From the NCBI GenBank assembly GCA_902167325.1, contig LR632930.1:2480001-2544000 (forward strand): a stretch of 64,000 nt of DNA. Reading direction: 5' to 3'. The position numbers and the translations under genes are program-made. Position 1 is the first letter of the stretch, and the number at the start of each line of letters is the position of its first letter. Origin of the DNA: Chitinophaga pinensis. Its GTDB lineage: Bacteria > Bacteroidota > Bacteroidia > Chitinophagales > Chitinophagaceae. Positions 33,176-42,599 of the stretch are shown here, one piece after another. Below the pieces are notes generated by a model. It did no database searches. It was not told the DNA's origin and saw nothing but the letters and a program-made list of their open reading frames with translations.

Positions 33176-34552
33176 TTACAGCAGAATTCCCTGAAGGAAC
33201 ATATACGCCACCGAGAAGTAGATCAGCAGCCCGGTCACGTCTACCAGTGTAGCTACAAAGGGGGCGCTGGAGCTGGCAGGGTCGGCACCGGCTTTTTTAA
33301 GGAGGAGGGGGAGCATACTTCCTGAGAAGGTTCCCCAGAGCACTACGCCTATCAGCGATACGCCGAGTGTAGCCCCGATGAGCACGGTATGGTCGCCATA
33401 GGTATGGAAGAAGTGGTTCCAGACGATGATACGGATGAATCCGATGAGGCCCAGAACACTACCCAGCATAAGGCCGGAAAGTATTTCGCGCCGCATAACC
33501 CGCCACCAGTCTTTAATAGTGATTTCCCCCAGCGCCATAGCCTGGATAATGAGGGTGGAAGCCTGTGAGCCGCTGTTGCCCCCGCTGGAGATAATGAGGG
33601 GGATGAACAGGGCAAGTACTACTGCCTTGGCGATCTCATCTTCAAAATATGCCATCACGGAGGCGGTGAGCATTTCCCCGATAAACAGGATCACCAGCCA
33701 GCCTACCCGTTTTTTGATAAGGCGCATGAGCGGCATGTCGAGATAAGGCTCGTCCAGTGCTTCAGTACCCCCGATCTTCTGAATGTCTTCCGTATGCTCT
33801 TCGTTGGCGATCCAGAGGATGTCGTCGATGGTGACGATACCCAGCATCACGTTGTTGGCGTCCAGTACGGGGAGGGCCACACGGTTTTCGAGCCGGAACG
33901 TCTGGATGGCGTCTTCCTGATCGTCATTTACATTGAGGGCAACGAAGCGGTCGTCCATAAGGGTTTCCACTACGGTTTCCGGTGATACGAGGAGGAACTC
34001 CCGGATCCGGAAATCATCGAGCAGTTTACCCTGTTTATCGATAATATAGATAACGTCGATCGTTTCGGAGTCTTTACCGTACATGCGGATGTGGTTCAGC
34101 ACCTTGGCCACTGTCCAGTGAGCGCGGGCGGCGATGTAGTCCGGCGTCATGAGGCGGCCCACACTGTTTTCCTTATACCCGAGGAGGGAGAGGGTTACTT
34201 TCCTTTCTTCAGGGTCCAGGAGTTTGATGAGTTCCTGAACGGCCTGGCTGGGTAACTCTTCGAGGAAAGCGGTACGGTCATCAGGGGGCAGCTCATTGAG
34301 CAGTTCGGCGATTTTAGGCGCAGGGAGGTCGTGGATGATTTCTTCCTGAGTAGGGAACTCCAGGATGCGGAAAGCCGCTGCTGCACGGCTGAGCGTCAGG
34401 TTATTGATAATAAGTGATCCCTGTTCCGGATCTTCATAGATCAGCTCGGCAATGTCCGTGATAAGCTGATCGTCCAGGAACGCACGGAGTTCCTGAGGTT
34501 GCTGATCGCGGGCCAATTGCTCGAACTTTTCCAGTAAAGCTTCATTTTCCAT
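33176..34552 (-). CDS. mgtE: Magnesium transporter MgtE
   Basis: A 458-residue channel. The N-terminal superhelical domain (about 1-130) includes ELLNELPPDDRTAFLEELP. A tandem CBS region (about 135-260) carries GRLMTPDYIAAR and MLGIVTIDDILWIA. The C-terminal part (about 285-458) has five membrane helices, with SSGGNSGSQASTLIIQAMALGEI at the pore, and the conserved Asp of the ion site in FVATLVDVTGLLIYF. The cytoplasmic domains close the channel at high Mg2+. It follows the bestrophin gene by 30 nt on the same strand, so the two ion-channel genes probably form an operon. Confidence 0.95.
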   Translation of the reverse strand: MENEALLEKFEQLARDQQPQELRAFLDDQLITDIAELIYEDPEQGSLIINNLTLSRAAAAFRILEFPTQEEIIHDLPAPKIAELLNELPPDDRTAFLEELPSQAVQELIKLLDPEERKVTLSLLGYKENSVGRLMTPDYIAARAHWTVAKVLNHIRMYGKDSETIDVIYIIDKQGKLLDDFRIREFLLVSPETVVETLMDDRFVALNVNDDQEDAIQTFRLENRVALPVLDANNVMLGIVTIDDILWIANEEHTEDIQKIGGTEALDEPYLDMPLMRLIKKRVGWLVILFIGEMLTASVMAYFEDEIAKAVVLALFIPLIISSGGNSGSQASTLIIQAMALGEITIKDWWRVMRREILSGLMLGSVLGLIGFIRIIVWNHFFHTYGDHTVLIGATLGVSLIGVVLWGTFSGSMLPLLLKKAGADPASSSAPFVATLVDVTGLLIYFSVAYMFLQGILL

Positions 34553-34582
34553 AAATCCTGACTCTTGCGCGAAAATAGGTAA

Positions 34583-35464
34583 TTACTGCATGATCTCCTG
34601 CACATGCCGGCGGATATTGAGCGAGATGCTCTCCATGGGAAGGTCGTTGGCATCTTTACCAAAAGGATCTTCGATCTCTTCCGCGATCAGTTCAAGGCTG
34701 GCCAGTACATAGAAAATGAAAACGACCATGGGTACCACGAGGTAGCCCAGTCCGAATACATACCCCATCGGCAGGGTCATCACATAAAAGAAGATAAACT
34801 TCTTCAGGAACACGCTGTAGGAAAAGGGGATGGGGGTATTCTTAATACGCTCGCAGGCACCGCATACATCTGTAAACGATTCCAGCTGTGTATTAAGGGT
34901 GATGAGCTGCTCGCCGGTAATAACCTGGTGGCGGTACAGTTCATTGGCTTTTTCCAGAATGAGTACGGCCATACGGTTAGGTATATGTATGCCGCCGCCC
35001 ATGCGCTCCAGCTCTTCAGGGGAGATGTCTTCCAGCTTATCAGGGTGATGCTCGCCGCGGAGGTGATCCTTCAGGGCAAACGCATAATTAGGGATCATAT
35101 GGGCATACCAAGCCACAGCTGGATGCCCTGCCGGCAGCATGGCTTTTATTTTCATGGCCAGGTTACGGCTGCTGTTTACAAGAGTGCCCCACTGCCGGCG
35201 GCCTTCCCACCAGCGGTCGTACGCCGTATTGGTCCTGAACACCAGCAGCATCGAGATCACAAATCCCAGCAGGCCGTGCATGGCCGAAATATTCTTCAAA
35301 TGATCGCGCTCCACCTGAGACCGTACGAAATACAGCTCCAGCCAGGCTATAATGGCACTGTAAATGGCAATGGCAATGAACATGGGGAAGAGCTTCTTCA
35401 CCGTGTCTGCCGTATGAATGCGGAAAATAAAGGTGAACCAGTCGCGAGGGTTATAGTTGATCAT
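34583..35464 (-). CDS. Bestrophin family anion channel (UPF0187)
   Basis: A 293-residue membrane protein. The N-terminus YNPRDWFTFIFRIHTADT is followed by two hydrophobic helices (about 25-46 and 62-80) and the strongly conserved LVFRTNTAYDRWWEGRRQWG block (about 76-95). Two further hydrophobic segments lie near 222-262 (FFYVMTLPMGYVFGLGYLVVP). DPFGKDANDLP near 268-278 is the signature of bacterial bestrophins. It probably forms a pentameric chloride or other ion channel. The start codon lies 4 nt from a good -7 box, so its mRNA may be leaderless. mgtE follows. Confidence 0.93.
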   Translation of the reverse strand: MINYNPRDWFTFIFRIHTADTVKKLFPMFIAIAIYSAIIAWLELYFVRSQVERDHLKNISAMHGLLGFVISMLLVFRTNTAYDRWWEGRRQWGTLVNSSRNLAMKIKAMLPAGHPAVAWYAHMIPNYAFALKDHLRGEHHPDKLEDISPEELERMGGGIHIPNRMAVLILEKANELYRHQVITGEQLITLNTQLESFTDVCGACERIKNTPIPFSYSVFLKKFIFFYVMTLPMGYVFGLGYLVVPMVVFIFYVLASLELIAEEIEDPFGKDANDLPMESISLNIRRHVQEIMQ

Positions 35465-35468
35465 GCCA

Positions 35469-35476
35469 CAAAAATA
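35469..35476 (-). promoter_or_regulatory. -7 promoter box of the bestrophin-mgtE operon
   Basis: Minus-strand TATTTTTG matches TAnnTTTG and ends 4 nt before the bestrophin ATG, so the transcript would have almost no leader. No clear -33 TTTG was found. Confidence 0.45.
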
Positions 35477-35553
35477 ATAAGACGGAGGCTTATTTTGATT
35501 AGTGTTGGTATTAGTGTTAATTTACGCCCTGCTTATCTATTCCCAACGCATTT

Positions 35554-35943
35554 ATGATCAAGCCGTATTTGTACATACAGAAGACAAAAGAAAAAGGCCG
35601 CGGTGTTTTCACCAAAGAAGCCATTCCTGCAGGTACCACTATCGAAGTGTCACCCGTACTCGTGCTGTCTAACAGCGATACGCAAACTGTCGATACCACC
35701 AAGCTGCATAATTACATCTTCCTCTGGGGCGTGAAAGAAACCCGCTCCTGCGTGGCCCTCGGGTTCTGCTCCATCTATAACCATGCTTACGATCCCAACT
35801 GTGAGTATGAGATGGATTTTGATGCTGAAACCATGGCCATCAAAACCCGCCGTGCCATCAAAAAAGGCGAGGAACTGCACATCAACTACAATGGAGATGT
35901 GGAAGATGTTTCCCCCGTTTGGTTCGATGTGAAGCGGAAATAA
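35554..35943 (+). CDS. Small SET-domain protein (putative lysine methyltransferase)
   Basis: A 129-residue protein that is almost entirely a SET domain. GRGVFTKEAIPAGTTIEVSPV lies at about 15-35. The S-adenosylmethionine-binding signature N-H is seen as YNHAYDPNCEYE (about 77-88), and the closing tyrosine strand as EELHINYNGD (about 108-117). It has no pre-SET or post-SET cysteines. Stand-alone bacterial SET proteins of this size are known in Bacteroidota and relatives, and their targets are not established. It is transcribed away from the bestrophin gene and stands alone, 77 bp before the hut regulator. Confidence 0.85.
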   Translation: MIKPYLYIQKTKEKGRGVFTKEAIPAGTTIEVSPVLVLSNSDTQTVDTTKLHNYIFLWGVKETRSCVALGFCSIYNHAYDPNCEYEMDFDAETMAIKTRRAIKKGEELHINYNGDVEDVSPVWFDVKRK

Positions 35944-35996
35944 TCCGCTGAAAAAAATTCTACGCTGTATGCGCAGGATTTTTTAATATTGTAAAA

Positions 35997-36014
35997 TATA
36001 TAAGCACTTATATA
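35997..36014. promoter_or_regulatory. Palindromic operator candidate for the hut MarR regulator
   Basis: TATATAAG (35997-36004) and CTTATATA (36007-36014) form a perfect inverted repeat with a 2-nt spacer, ending 6 nt before the marR start codon. This is the usual form and place of a MarR-family autoregulatory operator. Confidence 0.55.
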
Positions 36015-36020
36015 ATTTAC

Positions 36021-36527
36021 ATGAGCTTCTACCCTAAACTTGGTTACCTGATATTCGGCAGCCGTCTTCGGCGCCTTAGTGAGTACTTCCTGGCGGAGGT
36101 TAACAAAGTCTACACCCACGCCGGCATCCCCTTCGATGCCAGCTGGTTCCCCCTGTTCTTCCTCCTCAGCGAAGGGAAGCAGCTCACCCTGATGGATATT
36201 GCGCAGGAACTGGAAGTATCTCACTCCGCTGTAAGTCAGCTTATCACTAACCTGAAAGGGAAAGGACTGGTCACTACAACCCGCTGTGCGGAAGACGGGC
36301 GCCGCCAGCTGGTGGAGCTTACCCGCAAGGGTACCGCATTGCTGAGCCAGGTACTCCCCATCTGGAAAGCCATTGGCCAGTCTATGGAAGAACTTGTACA
36401 GGAAGATCCGCAAAGCAAAAAAATACTCGAAGCCATCTGTGCCGTGGAGCGCTCGGTAGCGGATGATCCGCTCTCCGCCCGTATCCTTCGTGCTGTGGAC
36501 ATCAACACCAAAACAATCTCTTTATGA
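36021..36527 (+). CDS. MarR family transcriptional regulator of the hut operon
   Basis: A 168-residue winged-helix protein. The helix-turn-helix is TLMDIAQELEVSHSAVSQLITNLKGKGLV (about 57-84), followed by the wing with DGRRQLVELTRKG. The overlap of its last 4 nt (ATGA) with the hutH start couples the two genes. A palindrome immediately upstream suggests that it represses its own operon. The effector may be histidine or urocanate by analogy with HutC-type control, though this regulator belongs to a different family. There is no sequence evidence for the ligand. Confidence 0.9.
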   Translation: MSFYPKLGYLIFGSRLRRLSEYFLAEVNKVYTHAGIPFDASWFPLFFLLSEGKQLTLMDIAQELEVSHSAVSQLITNLKGKGLVTTTRCAEDGRRQLVELTRKGTALLSQVLPIWKAIGQSMEELVQEDPQSKKILEAICAVERSVADDPLSARILRAVDINTKTISL

Positions 36528-38092
36528 GCCAGCATTTTTATTACGGAAAAGAACAACTCACTGCCCGCATCGCGCTGGACATTGCCGAAGGGCGTACCCG
36601 CGGCGTGCTCGATGCTGAAGTGATGGGCCGCGTCCGCCAGAGTCACGGCTATGTACAGGCTATCGTGAAGGAACACCGCACTGTTTATGGTATCAACACC
36701 GGCTTCGGTCCGCTTTGCGATACCAAGATATCAGAAGAAGATACCCGCGCCCTGCAGTACAACATCCTGCAAAGCCACAGTGTAGGCGTGGGCGCTCCCA
36801 TTCCTGAAACCATCGCCCGTATTATGCTCATCACCAAGGTGCAGGCGCTGGCGCAGGGCTTCTCCGGTGTGGCCCCCGATACTTTGGAGCGCATCGTGTG
36901 GCATATTGATCAGCACATCACCCCGCTCGTTCCTGAAAAAGGAAGCGTAGGTGCCTCTGGCGATCTCGCCCCCCTGAGCCACCTCTTCCTCCCACTCATC
37001 GGACTGGGAGAAGTATACCGCAAGGGCCAACGCATCCCCGCTGCTGAAGCATTGCAGCAGGAAGGTAAAGAACCTGTCGTACTGGGTCCAAAAGAAGGCC
37101 TCGCGCTGATCAACGGCACCCAATTTATCCTCTCTTTTGCTGTAAGCGCCGTAGCCCGCATGCATAATATCCTCGAAGCGGCCGACCTAACGGGCGCCCT
37201 TTCGCTGGAAGGCCTCATGGGTACCTACAAACCCTTCGATCCCCGTCTTCATGCTATTCGTCCTTACGCCGGTAACCAGCTGGTAGCACACCGGCTGAAT
37301 ACTTTATTAAGTGGTTCAGAGATTATGGCGGCGCATGCAGATTGCGGGCGCGTGCAGGACCCTTACAGTCTGCGTTGCATGCCCCAGGTGCATGGTGCTT
37401 CCCGCACCGCCTGGAAGCACCTCGAAGAACTCACTTCCATTGAACTGAATGCAGTTACCGATAACCCGATCGTATTCGCGGCAGACGATACCATTTCCGG
37501 CGGTAATTTCCATGGCCAGCCCATGGCCCTCCCGCTGGATTATGCCACACTGGCCTCCGCGGAAATCGGGAACATCGCAGACCGCCGCTGTTATATGATG
37601 ATCGAAGGGCGTTTCGGATTACCCAAGCTGCTCATTGAAGACGCCGGACTCAATTCCGGTTTTATGATCCCTCAATACACCACGGCTGCACTGGTAACGG
37701 AAAACAAAACACTTTGCTTCCCCGCTTCGGCCGATAGTGTACCTACTTCACTGGGGCAGGAAGACCATGTGTCCATGGGTTCCATCAGCGGCCGTAAGCT
37801 CCATCAGGTGATAGGTAACGTGGAATACATCCTCGCGATCGAATTGCTGTATGCCGCTCAGGCCATGGATTTCAGGAGACCCCTCCGCTCCACGCCCGTA
37901 CTGGAAGCATTGCATGCCTATACCCGTGAGAAGGTGACCTTCGCGAAGAAGGACCGCATCTTCGCCATCGATATTGCCGCACTGCATACCATCATCGCCG
38001 ATGGATCATTTGTTGCCACCGCAACTGCTGCAGCGAAAGAACATGGTATCGACCTCAACGGTCCTTACCACGAAAAATTCCGCCTTTCTTAA
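36524..38092 (+). CDS. hutH: Histidine ammonia-lyase
   Basis: A 522-residue lyase that converts L-histidine to urocanate and ammonia. The MIO cofactor forms from the tripeptide Ala144-Ser145-Gly146 within GSVGASGDLAPLSH. Other family blocks are TVYGINTGFGPL near 53-64 (with the catalytic Tyr), the QDPYSLRCMPQVHG segment near 280, and SGNFHG-like GGNFHGQPMALPLDYA near 326. The length is in the normal range (about 500-520). It begins inside the end of the marR gene and is followed by hutU after 27 nt. Confidence 0.96.
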   Translation: MSQHFYYGKEQLTARIALDIAEGRTRGVLDAEVMGRVRQSHGYVQAIVKEHRTVYGINTGFGPLCDTKISEEDTRALQYNILQSHSVGVGAPIPETIARIMLITKVQALAQGFSGVAPDTLERIVWHIDQHITPLVPEKGSVGASGDLAPLSHLFLPLIGLGEVYRKGQRIPAAEALQQEGKEPVVLGPKEGLALINGTQFILSFAVSAVARMHNILEAADLTGALSLEGLMGTYKPFDPRLHAIRPYAGNQLVAHRLNTLLSGSEIMAAHADCGRVQDPYSLRCMPQVHGASRTAWKHLEELTSIELNAVTDNPIVFAADDTISGGNFHGQPMALPLDYATLASAEIGNIADRRCYMMIEGRFGLPKLLIEDAGLNSGFMIPQYTTAALVTENKTLCFPASADSVPTSLGQEDHVSMGSISGRKLHQVIGNVEYILAIELLYAAQAMDFRRPLRSTPVLEALHAYTREKVTFAKKDRIFAIDIAALHTIIADGSFVATATAAAKEHGIDLNGPYHEKFRLS

Positions 38093-38119
38093 TTATCATT
38101 CACCACAACAATCATTACG

Positions 38120-39793
38120 ATGAAAAATATCAATGACTTTATCTCCCAATACGCTGCACACCCGCATTACAAAGCCCCCCGGGGTACAGACCTTCATGCA
38201 TTGAGCTGGCAAACGGAAGCACCGCTCCGCATGCTGCTCAATAACCTCGATCATGAAGTAGCCGAGAACCCCGATGAGCTGGTTGTGTATGGCGGCATCG
38301 GCCAGGCGGCCCGCAACCGGGAAGCATTGCAGCAGATCATACAATCTCTGCTCACGCTGGACAACGATCATTCTTTACTCGTGCAATCAGGCAAACCGGT
38401 GGGTATTGTACGCACGCACCCTCAGGCACCGCGGGTATTGCTGGCTAACAGTAACCTTGTTCCGAAATGGGCCACCTGGGAGCATTTCAACGACCTCCGT
38501 GCAAAAGGGCTGATGATGTATGGCCAGATGACTGCCGGCAGCTGGATTTACATCGGCACGCAGGGTATTTTACAGGGAACTTATGAAACCTTCGTGGAGT
38601 GCGGCCGTCAGCATTTCAATGGTGATCTGAAAGGGAAGCTGTTGGTGACCGCCGGTATTGGCGGTATGGGCGGTGCACAACCCCTTGCAGCAACCATGGC
38701 GGGTGCAACCTTCCTCGGTGCGGATGTAGACGCCACACGGCTGCAGAAGCGTATCGACACAAAGTACCTCGACCGTATGACGCATTCCTACGACGAAGCC
38801 ATTGCATGGGTACGTGATGCACAGGCCAAGGGAGAAGCTATTTCCATCGGACTGGTTAGTGATGCCGGAGACATGCTGGAGCGCCTCCTGAAGGATAATA
38901 TCATCCCCGATATCCTCACCGATCAAACCTCCGCGCACGACCCCATCAATGGTTATGTGCCCAACAATATGACGCTCGAAGCCGCTTCGGAATTGCGGGT
39001 GAAAGATGCTGCCGGCTATAAACAACTATCGCTGAAAAGCATGGCCCGCCACGTAGGCTTTATGCTGGAAATGCAGCGCCGCGGCTCGGTTACGTTTGAC
39101 TATGGTAATAACCTGCGCGAATTCGCCAAAGAAGGGGGAGAAGCGGATGCTTTCAATTTCCCGGGCTTTACACCTGCTTACATCCGCCCGCTTTTTTGCG
39201 AAGGGAAAGGTCCCTTCCGCTGGGTAGCCCTCTCCGGAGATCCGGAAGATATTTATACGACAGACCGTGCCCTGATGGAACTGTTCCCCGATAATAAGCC
39301 GCTGCATAACTGGCTGCAGAAAGCACAGGAGCGCGTAGCCTTCCAGGGCTTACCCGCACGCATCTGCTGGCTCGGTATGGGAGAGCGGGAAAAGGCAGGG
39401 TTGCTGTTCAACGAACTGGTGAGGTCGGGCAAAGTGAAAGCACCCATCGTCATTGGCCGCGATCACCTCGACTGTGGCTCCGTAGCATCGCCTAACCGCG
39501 AAACAGAAGCTATGAAAGATGGTTCTGATGCAGTATCTGACTGGACGCTGTTGAACCTGATGAGCAATACTGCCGGAGGCGCCACATGGGTATCCTTCCA
39601 TCACGGCGGTGGCGTAGGCATGGGTTATTCACAGCATGCGGGCATGGTAGTGCTGGCAGATGGAACTGATCGTGCGGAAGAATGCCTGAAGCGCGTGCTG
39701 TATAACGATCCGGCTATGGGTATCTTCCGGCATGCAGACGCAGGATATGAAAAAGCCCTCGAAGTACGCGACCAGTTCGGACTGGGATTATAA
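38120..39793 (+). CDS. hutU: Urocanate hydratase
   Basis: A 557-residue NAD+-dependent enzyme that hydrates urocanate to imidazolone propionate. Recognisable blocks are [13 protein letters not shown] (about 53-65), the NAD-site glycine-rich [28 protein letters not shown] (about 176-203), [14 protein letters not shown] near 271-284, and the C-terminal [21 protein letters not shown], with the active-site Cys of DCGS. It is the second enzyme of the hut pathway, between hutH and hutI. The length is normal for the family. Confidence 0.96.
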   Translation: MKNINDFISQYAAHPHYKAPRGTDLHALSWQTEAPLRMLLNNLDHEVAENPDELVVYGGIGQAARNREALQQIIQSLLTLDNDHSLLVQSGKPVGIVRTHPQAPRVLLANSNLVPKWATWEHFNDLRAKGLMMYGQMTAGSWIYIGTQGILQGTYETFVECGRQHFNGDLKGKLLVTAGIGGMGGAQPLAATMAGATFLGADVDATRLQKRIDTKYLDRMTHSYDEAIAWVRDAQAKGEAISIGLVSDAGDMLERLLKDNIIPDILTDQTSAHDPINGYVPNNMTLEAASELRVKDAAGYKQLSLKSMARHVGFMLEMQRRGSVTFDYGNNLREFAKEGGEADAFNFPGFTPAYIRPLFCEGKGPFRWVALSGDPEDIYTTDRALMELFPDNKPLHNWLQKAQERVAFQGLPARICWLGMGEREKAGLLFNELVRSGKVKAPIVIGRDHLDCGSVASPNRETEAMKDGSDAVSDWTLLNLMSNTAGGATWVSFHHGGGVGMGYSQHAGMVVLADGTDRAEECLKRVLYNDPAMGIFRHADAGYEKALEVRDQFGLGL

Positions 39794-39812
39794 GACCTTC
39801 AAAAGCATCCAC

Positions 39813-41015
39813 ATGAAAATCATCGGACCATTTACCCAGATATTGCCTTTAACGGGCCTTCCCGAAAAAGGCCCCATCTCCGACGAGCAGCTCACCATCA
39901 TCCCCAACGGCGGGGTGCTGGTGGATGATGGCGATATTGTCGACTTCGGAGACTTTGAAACATTACGCCAGGCACATCCTAATGCGGAAATAGATAATAT
40001 AGATGAGCCTTTGGTATTACTGCCGGGCTTTGTTGACTGTCATACCCACATCTGCTTCGCCGGTACGCGCAGCCGCGATTATGCCATGCGCATCGCCGGT
40101 AAATCGTACCTCGATATTGCCCGTGCAGGTGGTGGTATATGGGATTCTGTAACGAAAACACGTGCTGCTACGGATACAGAATTGATGGAGCACACGGTAG
40201 CCCGTGCCAACCGGCATTTGCGGGAAGGTGTAACCACCATTGAAGTAAAGAGCGGGTACGGGCTGGATTTGGCATCGGAACTGAAGATGCTGCGCGCAAT
40301 ACGTACCGCCGACCAATACACGCCGGCTGCGCTGATTACCACCTGCCTGGCTGCCCACATCCGCCCAAAGGATTTTGACGGAGATGAAAAAGCATACCTG
40401 CGCTGGATATTGAACGATCTGTTGCCCGTCCTGAAGGAAGAGCGGTTAACGGAGCGGGTGGATATCTTCGTGGAAGAAACAGCTTTTTCTATCGAAGCAT
40501 CCCGTCCTTTCCTCGCAGCGGCAAAAGCAATGGGTTTCCAACTAACGGTGCATGCCGATCAGTTTACCAGTGGTGGCTCAGCACTAGCTGTGGAAGCCGG
40601 TGCCCTGTCGGCCGACCATCTGGAGGCTTCTGATACGGAAGATATCCGGAGGCTGGCAGCGTCTGATACCGTTGCAGTAGTACTCCCGGGTGCTTCCATG
40701 GGGCTGGGTATGGGATATGCTCCCGCCCGCCAGCTGCTGGATGCAGGAGCAAGTGTGGCCATTGCCAGCGACTGGAATCCCGGTTCCGCGCCCATGGGCG
40801 ACCTGCTCATGCAGGCAGCAGTAATGAGCGCAGCGGAAAGGCTTTCTGCCGCAGAGGTGTTTGCAGCTCTTACCCTACGCGCTTCAAAAGCACTGGGCAT
40901 CCGTTCTTCCGCGGCCGACCTGCAGGCATATCCCTGTACCGATTACCGGGAGATCCTGTATCAGCAGGGTAAGCTGAAACCCTCGTCTGTATGGAAAAAC
41001 GGGGAGCGCATCTGA
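39813..41015 (+). CDS. hutI: Imidazolonepropionase
   Basis: A 400-residue amidohydrolase-superfamily enzyme that opens imidazolonepropionate to N-formimino-glutamate. The metal ligands are in LPGFVDCHTHICFAG (about 70-84). Further motifs are GITTIEVKSGYGLD-like VTTIEVKSGYGLD, LTVHADQFTSGG (about 240-251) and VAIASDWNPGSAPMGDL with the catalytic Asp. I use the ATG at 39813, which gives the family N-terminus KIIGPFTQILPL; the frame is open further upstream but overlaps hutU. hutG follows 45 nt downstream. Confidence 0.94.
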   Translation: MKIIGPFTQILPLTGLPEKGPISDEQLTIIPNGGVLVDDGDIVDFGDFETLRQAHPNAEIDNIDEPLVLLPGFVDCHTHICFAGTRSRDYAMRIAGKSYLDIARAGGGIWDSVTKTRAATDTELMEHTVARANRHLREGVTTIEVKSGYGLDLASELKMLRAIRTADQYTPAALITTCLAAHIRPKDFDGDEKAYLRWILNDLLPVLKEERLTERVDIFVEETAFSIEASRPFLAAAKAMGFQLTVHADQFTSGGSALAVEAGALSADHLEASDTEDIRRLAASDTVAVVLPGASMGLGMGYAPARQLLDAGASVAIASDWNPGSAPMGDLLMQAAVMSAAERLSAAEVFAALTLRASKALGIRSSAADLQAYPCTDYREILYQQGKLKPSSVWKNGERI

Positions 41016-41060
41016 TTTTTCAGGATATTAGCAATATCAACAGATACAATCGCATAGCCC

Positions 41061-42059
41061 ATGACCCTCGTATGTTACCAACCAATTACGCCCGGCAGCT
41101 GGCAGGGCCGGAACGATGGCAATGAACCCGATCTGCAGCGCTGGCACCAGTTGGTGCAGCCAACCGATCTCAGCCAGTCTCCGCTGCCCGCCCTTCCTGT
41201 AGGGAAGAAAGGCATTGCTTTCCTCGGCTTCGCATGCGACGAAGGCGTTCGCCGCAACGGTGGCCGCACCGGTGCCGTTACAGGTCCGGAAGCCCTGCGT
41301 AAAGCATGTTCATCCTTTCCTGTACATTTCGAAGGCCATGTGCTGGCAGATGCAGGCAATATAGTTTGCGACGGCCGCCAGCTGGAAATGGCGCAGGAAG
41401 CACTCTCGGCCACGGTGGCGCATATACTCAAAGCAGGCTACCTGCCTGTGGTACTGGGTGGGGGGCACGAAGTGGCTTATGGGCATGAGCGCGGTATCAG
41501 CCGCCACTTCGGGAAGGAGGTAGTGGGTATAATAAATTTCGATGCGCATTTCGACCTCAGGGAACCCGGTACGGAAGGCCCCAGCTCAGGAACCGGGTTC
41601 TGGCAGATCGCGGAAGACAGGAAGAAGGAAGGCCAACCCTTTCATTACCTTGCCCTCGGTATCCAGCAGAACTCCAATACTCCGCGCCTTTTCGACACAG
41701 CTGCCAGTCTTGGTGTCGACTATCTCCCCGCCAGCCTCTTTCAACAGAAATACCATGATCAGCTGATTGGTGCCATCCGCTCTTTTATCCAGCGGAACGA
41801 CCGTATTTATCTTACTACCTGTCTCGACGTTTTTGCCGCACCTTATGCTCCCGGTGTTAGTGCTGCCGCCTATAACGGACTGGTGCCCGATGCCCTGTTC
41901 CTCGATTGCTTCCGTACCGTGTTGCGCACGGGTAAACTGGCCGGGGCAGACTTCGCGGAACTCAACCCCTCACTGGATCAGGACAACCGTACAGCTAAGC
42001 TGGCAGCGTCGCTTGTGTTCGAGACGGTGATGAATTATTTCCTCCGGCAGGGCGATTAA
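41061..42059 (+). CDS. hutG: Formimidoylglutamase (arginase/ureohydrolase family)
   Basis: A 332-residue member of the arginase superfamily that splits N-formimino-glutamate to glutamate and formamide. The binuclear Mn site motifs are visible: VVLGGGHEVAYGHERG (His), IINFDAHFDLREP (Asp-x-His-x-Asp) and TTCLDVFAAPYAPGVSAA (Asp-x-Asp-equivalent position replaced by LDVF). The last motif has Val-Phe where classical arginases have Asp-x-D, which is common in HutG-type formiminoglutamases. It is the last enzyme of the pathway. The phosphodiesterase gene begins 17 nt later and may be co-transcribed. Confidence 0.92.
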   Translation: MTLVCYQPITPGSWQGRNDGNEPDLQRWHQLVQPTDLSQSPLPALPVGKKGIAFLGFACDEGVRRNGGRTGAVTGPEALRKACSSFPVHFEGHVLADAGNIVCDGRQLEMAQEALSATVAHILKAGYLPVVLGGGHEVAYGHERGISRHFGKEVVGIINFDAHFDLREPGTEGPSSGTGFWQIAEDRKKEGQPFHYLALGIQQNSNTPRLFDTAASLGVDYLPASLFQQKYHDQLIGAIRSFIQRNDRIYLTTCLDVFAAPYAPGVSAAAYNGLVPDALFLDCFRTVLRTGKLAGADFAELNPSLDQDNRTAKLAASLVFETVMNYFLRQGD

Positions 42060-42076
42060 TTCCATATTTTAGCGGG

Positions 42077-42565
42077 ATGAAGATTGGATTGATGTCAGAC
42101 ACACATGGATACCTCCATCCGCAGGTGTTCCGATATTTCGAACAGGTAGACCAGATCTGGCATGCAGGTGATATTGGCAACGTGGCACTGGCCGATGAGC
42201 TGGAAGCATTCAAACCGCTGAAGGCCGTGTTTGGTAATATCGACGGGCAGGATATTCGCATCCGTTATCCCGAACACAATCTCTTTATCTGCGAAGGCGT
42301 AAAGGTGTGGATGACCCACATCGGCGGTTATCCGCCCAAATACACACCCGCGCTGAAACCCCACATTCAGAAGAAAAGGCCGAACCTCTTCATTACCGGT
42401 CATTCTCACATTCTCAAGGTTGTTCCCGATCCGGCACTGCAATTGCTACACATTAACCCGGGTGCCTGTGGTAAACAGGGCTGGCACAAGGTCAAAACCC
42501 TCGTGCGCTTCGAGTGTCTGAACGGAGAGATTAAAAATCTCGAAGTGATTGAACTGCCCGATTAA
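42077..42565 (+). CDS. YfcE/MJ0936-type metallophosphoesterase
   Basis: A 162-residue calcineurin-like phosphoesterase with the complete metal-site set: SDTHG (Asp 8, His 10), WHAGDIGN (Asp near 36), FGNIDG (Asn near 56), WMTHIGG and the final GHSH near 112-115. Small proteins of this family are phosphodiesterases with uncertain natural substrates. It lies 17 nt after hutG, so transcription with the hut operon is likely, but a function in histidine breakdown is not implied. Confidence 0.9.
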   Translation: MKIGLMSDTHGYLHPQVFRYFEQVDQIWHAGDIGNVALADELEAFKPLKAVFGNIDGQDIRIRYPEHNLFICEGVKVWMTHIGGYPPKYTPALKPHIQKKRPNLFITGHSHILKVVPDPALQLLHINPGACGKQGWHKVKTLVRFECLNGEIKNLEVIELPD

Positions 42566-42599
42566 AGGATTTGTTGTATACCTGACCACTGTTACACTT

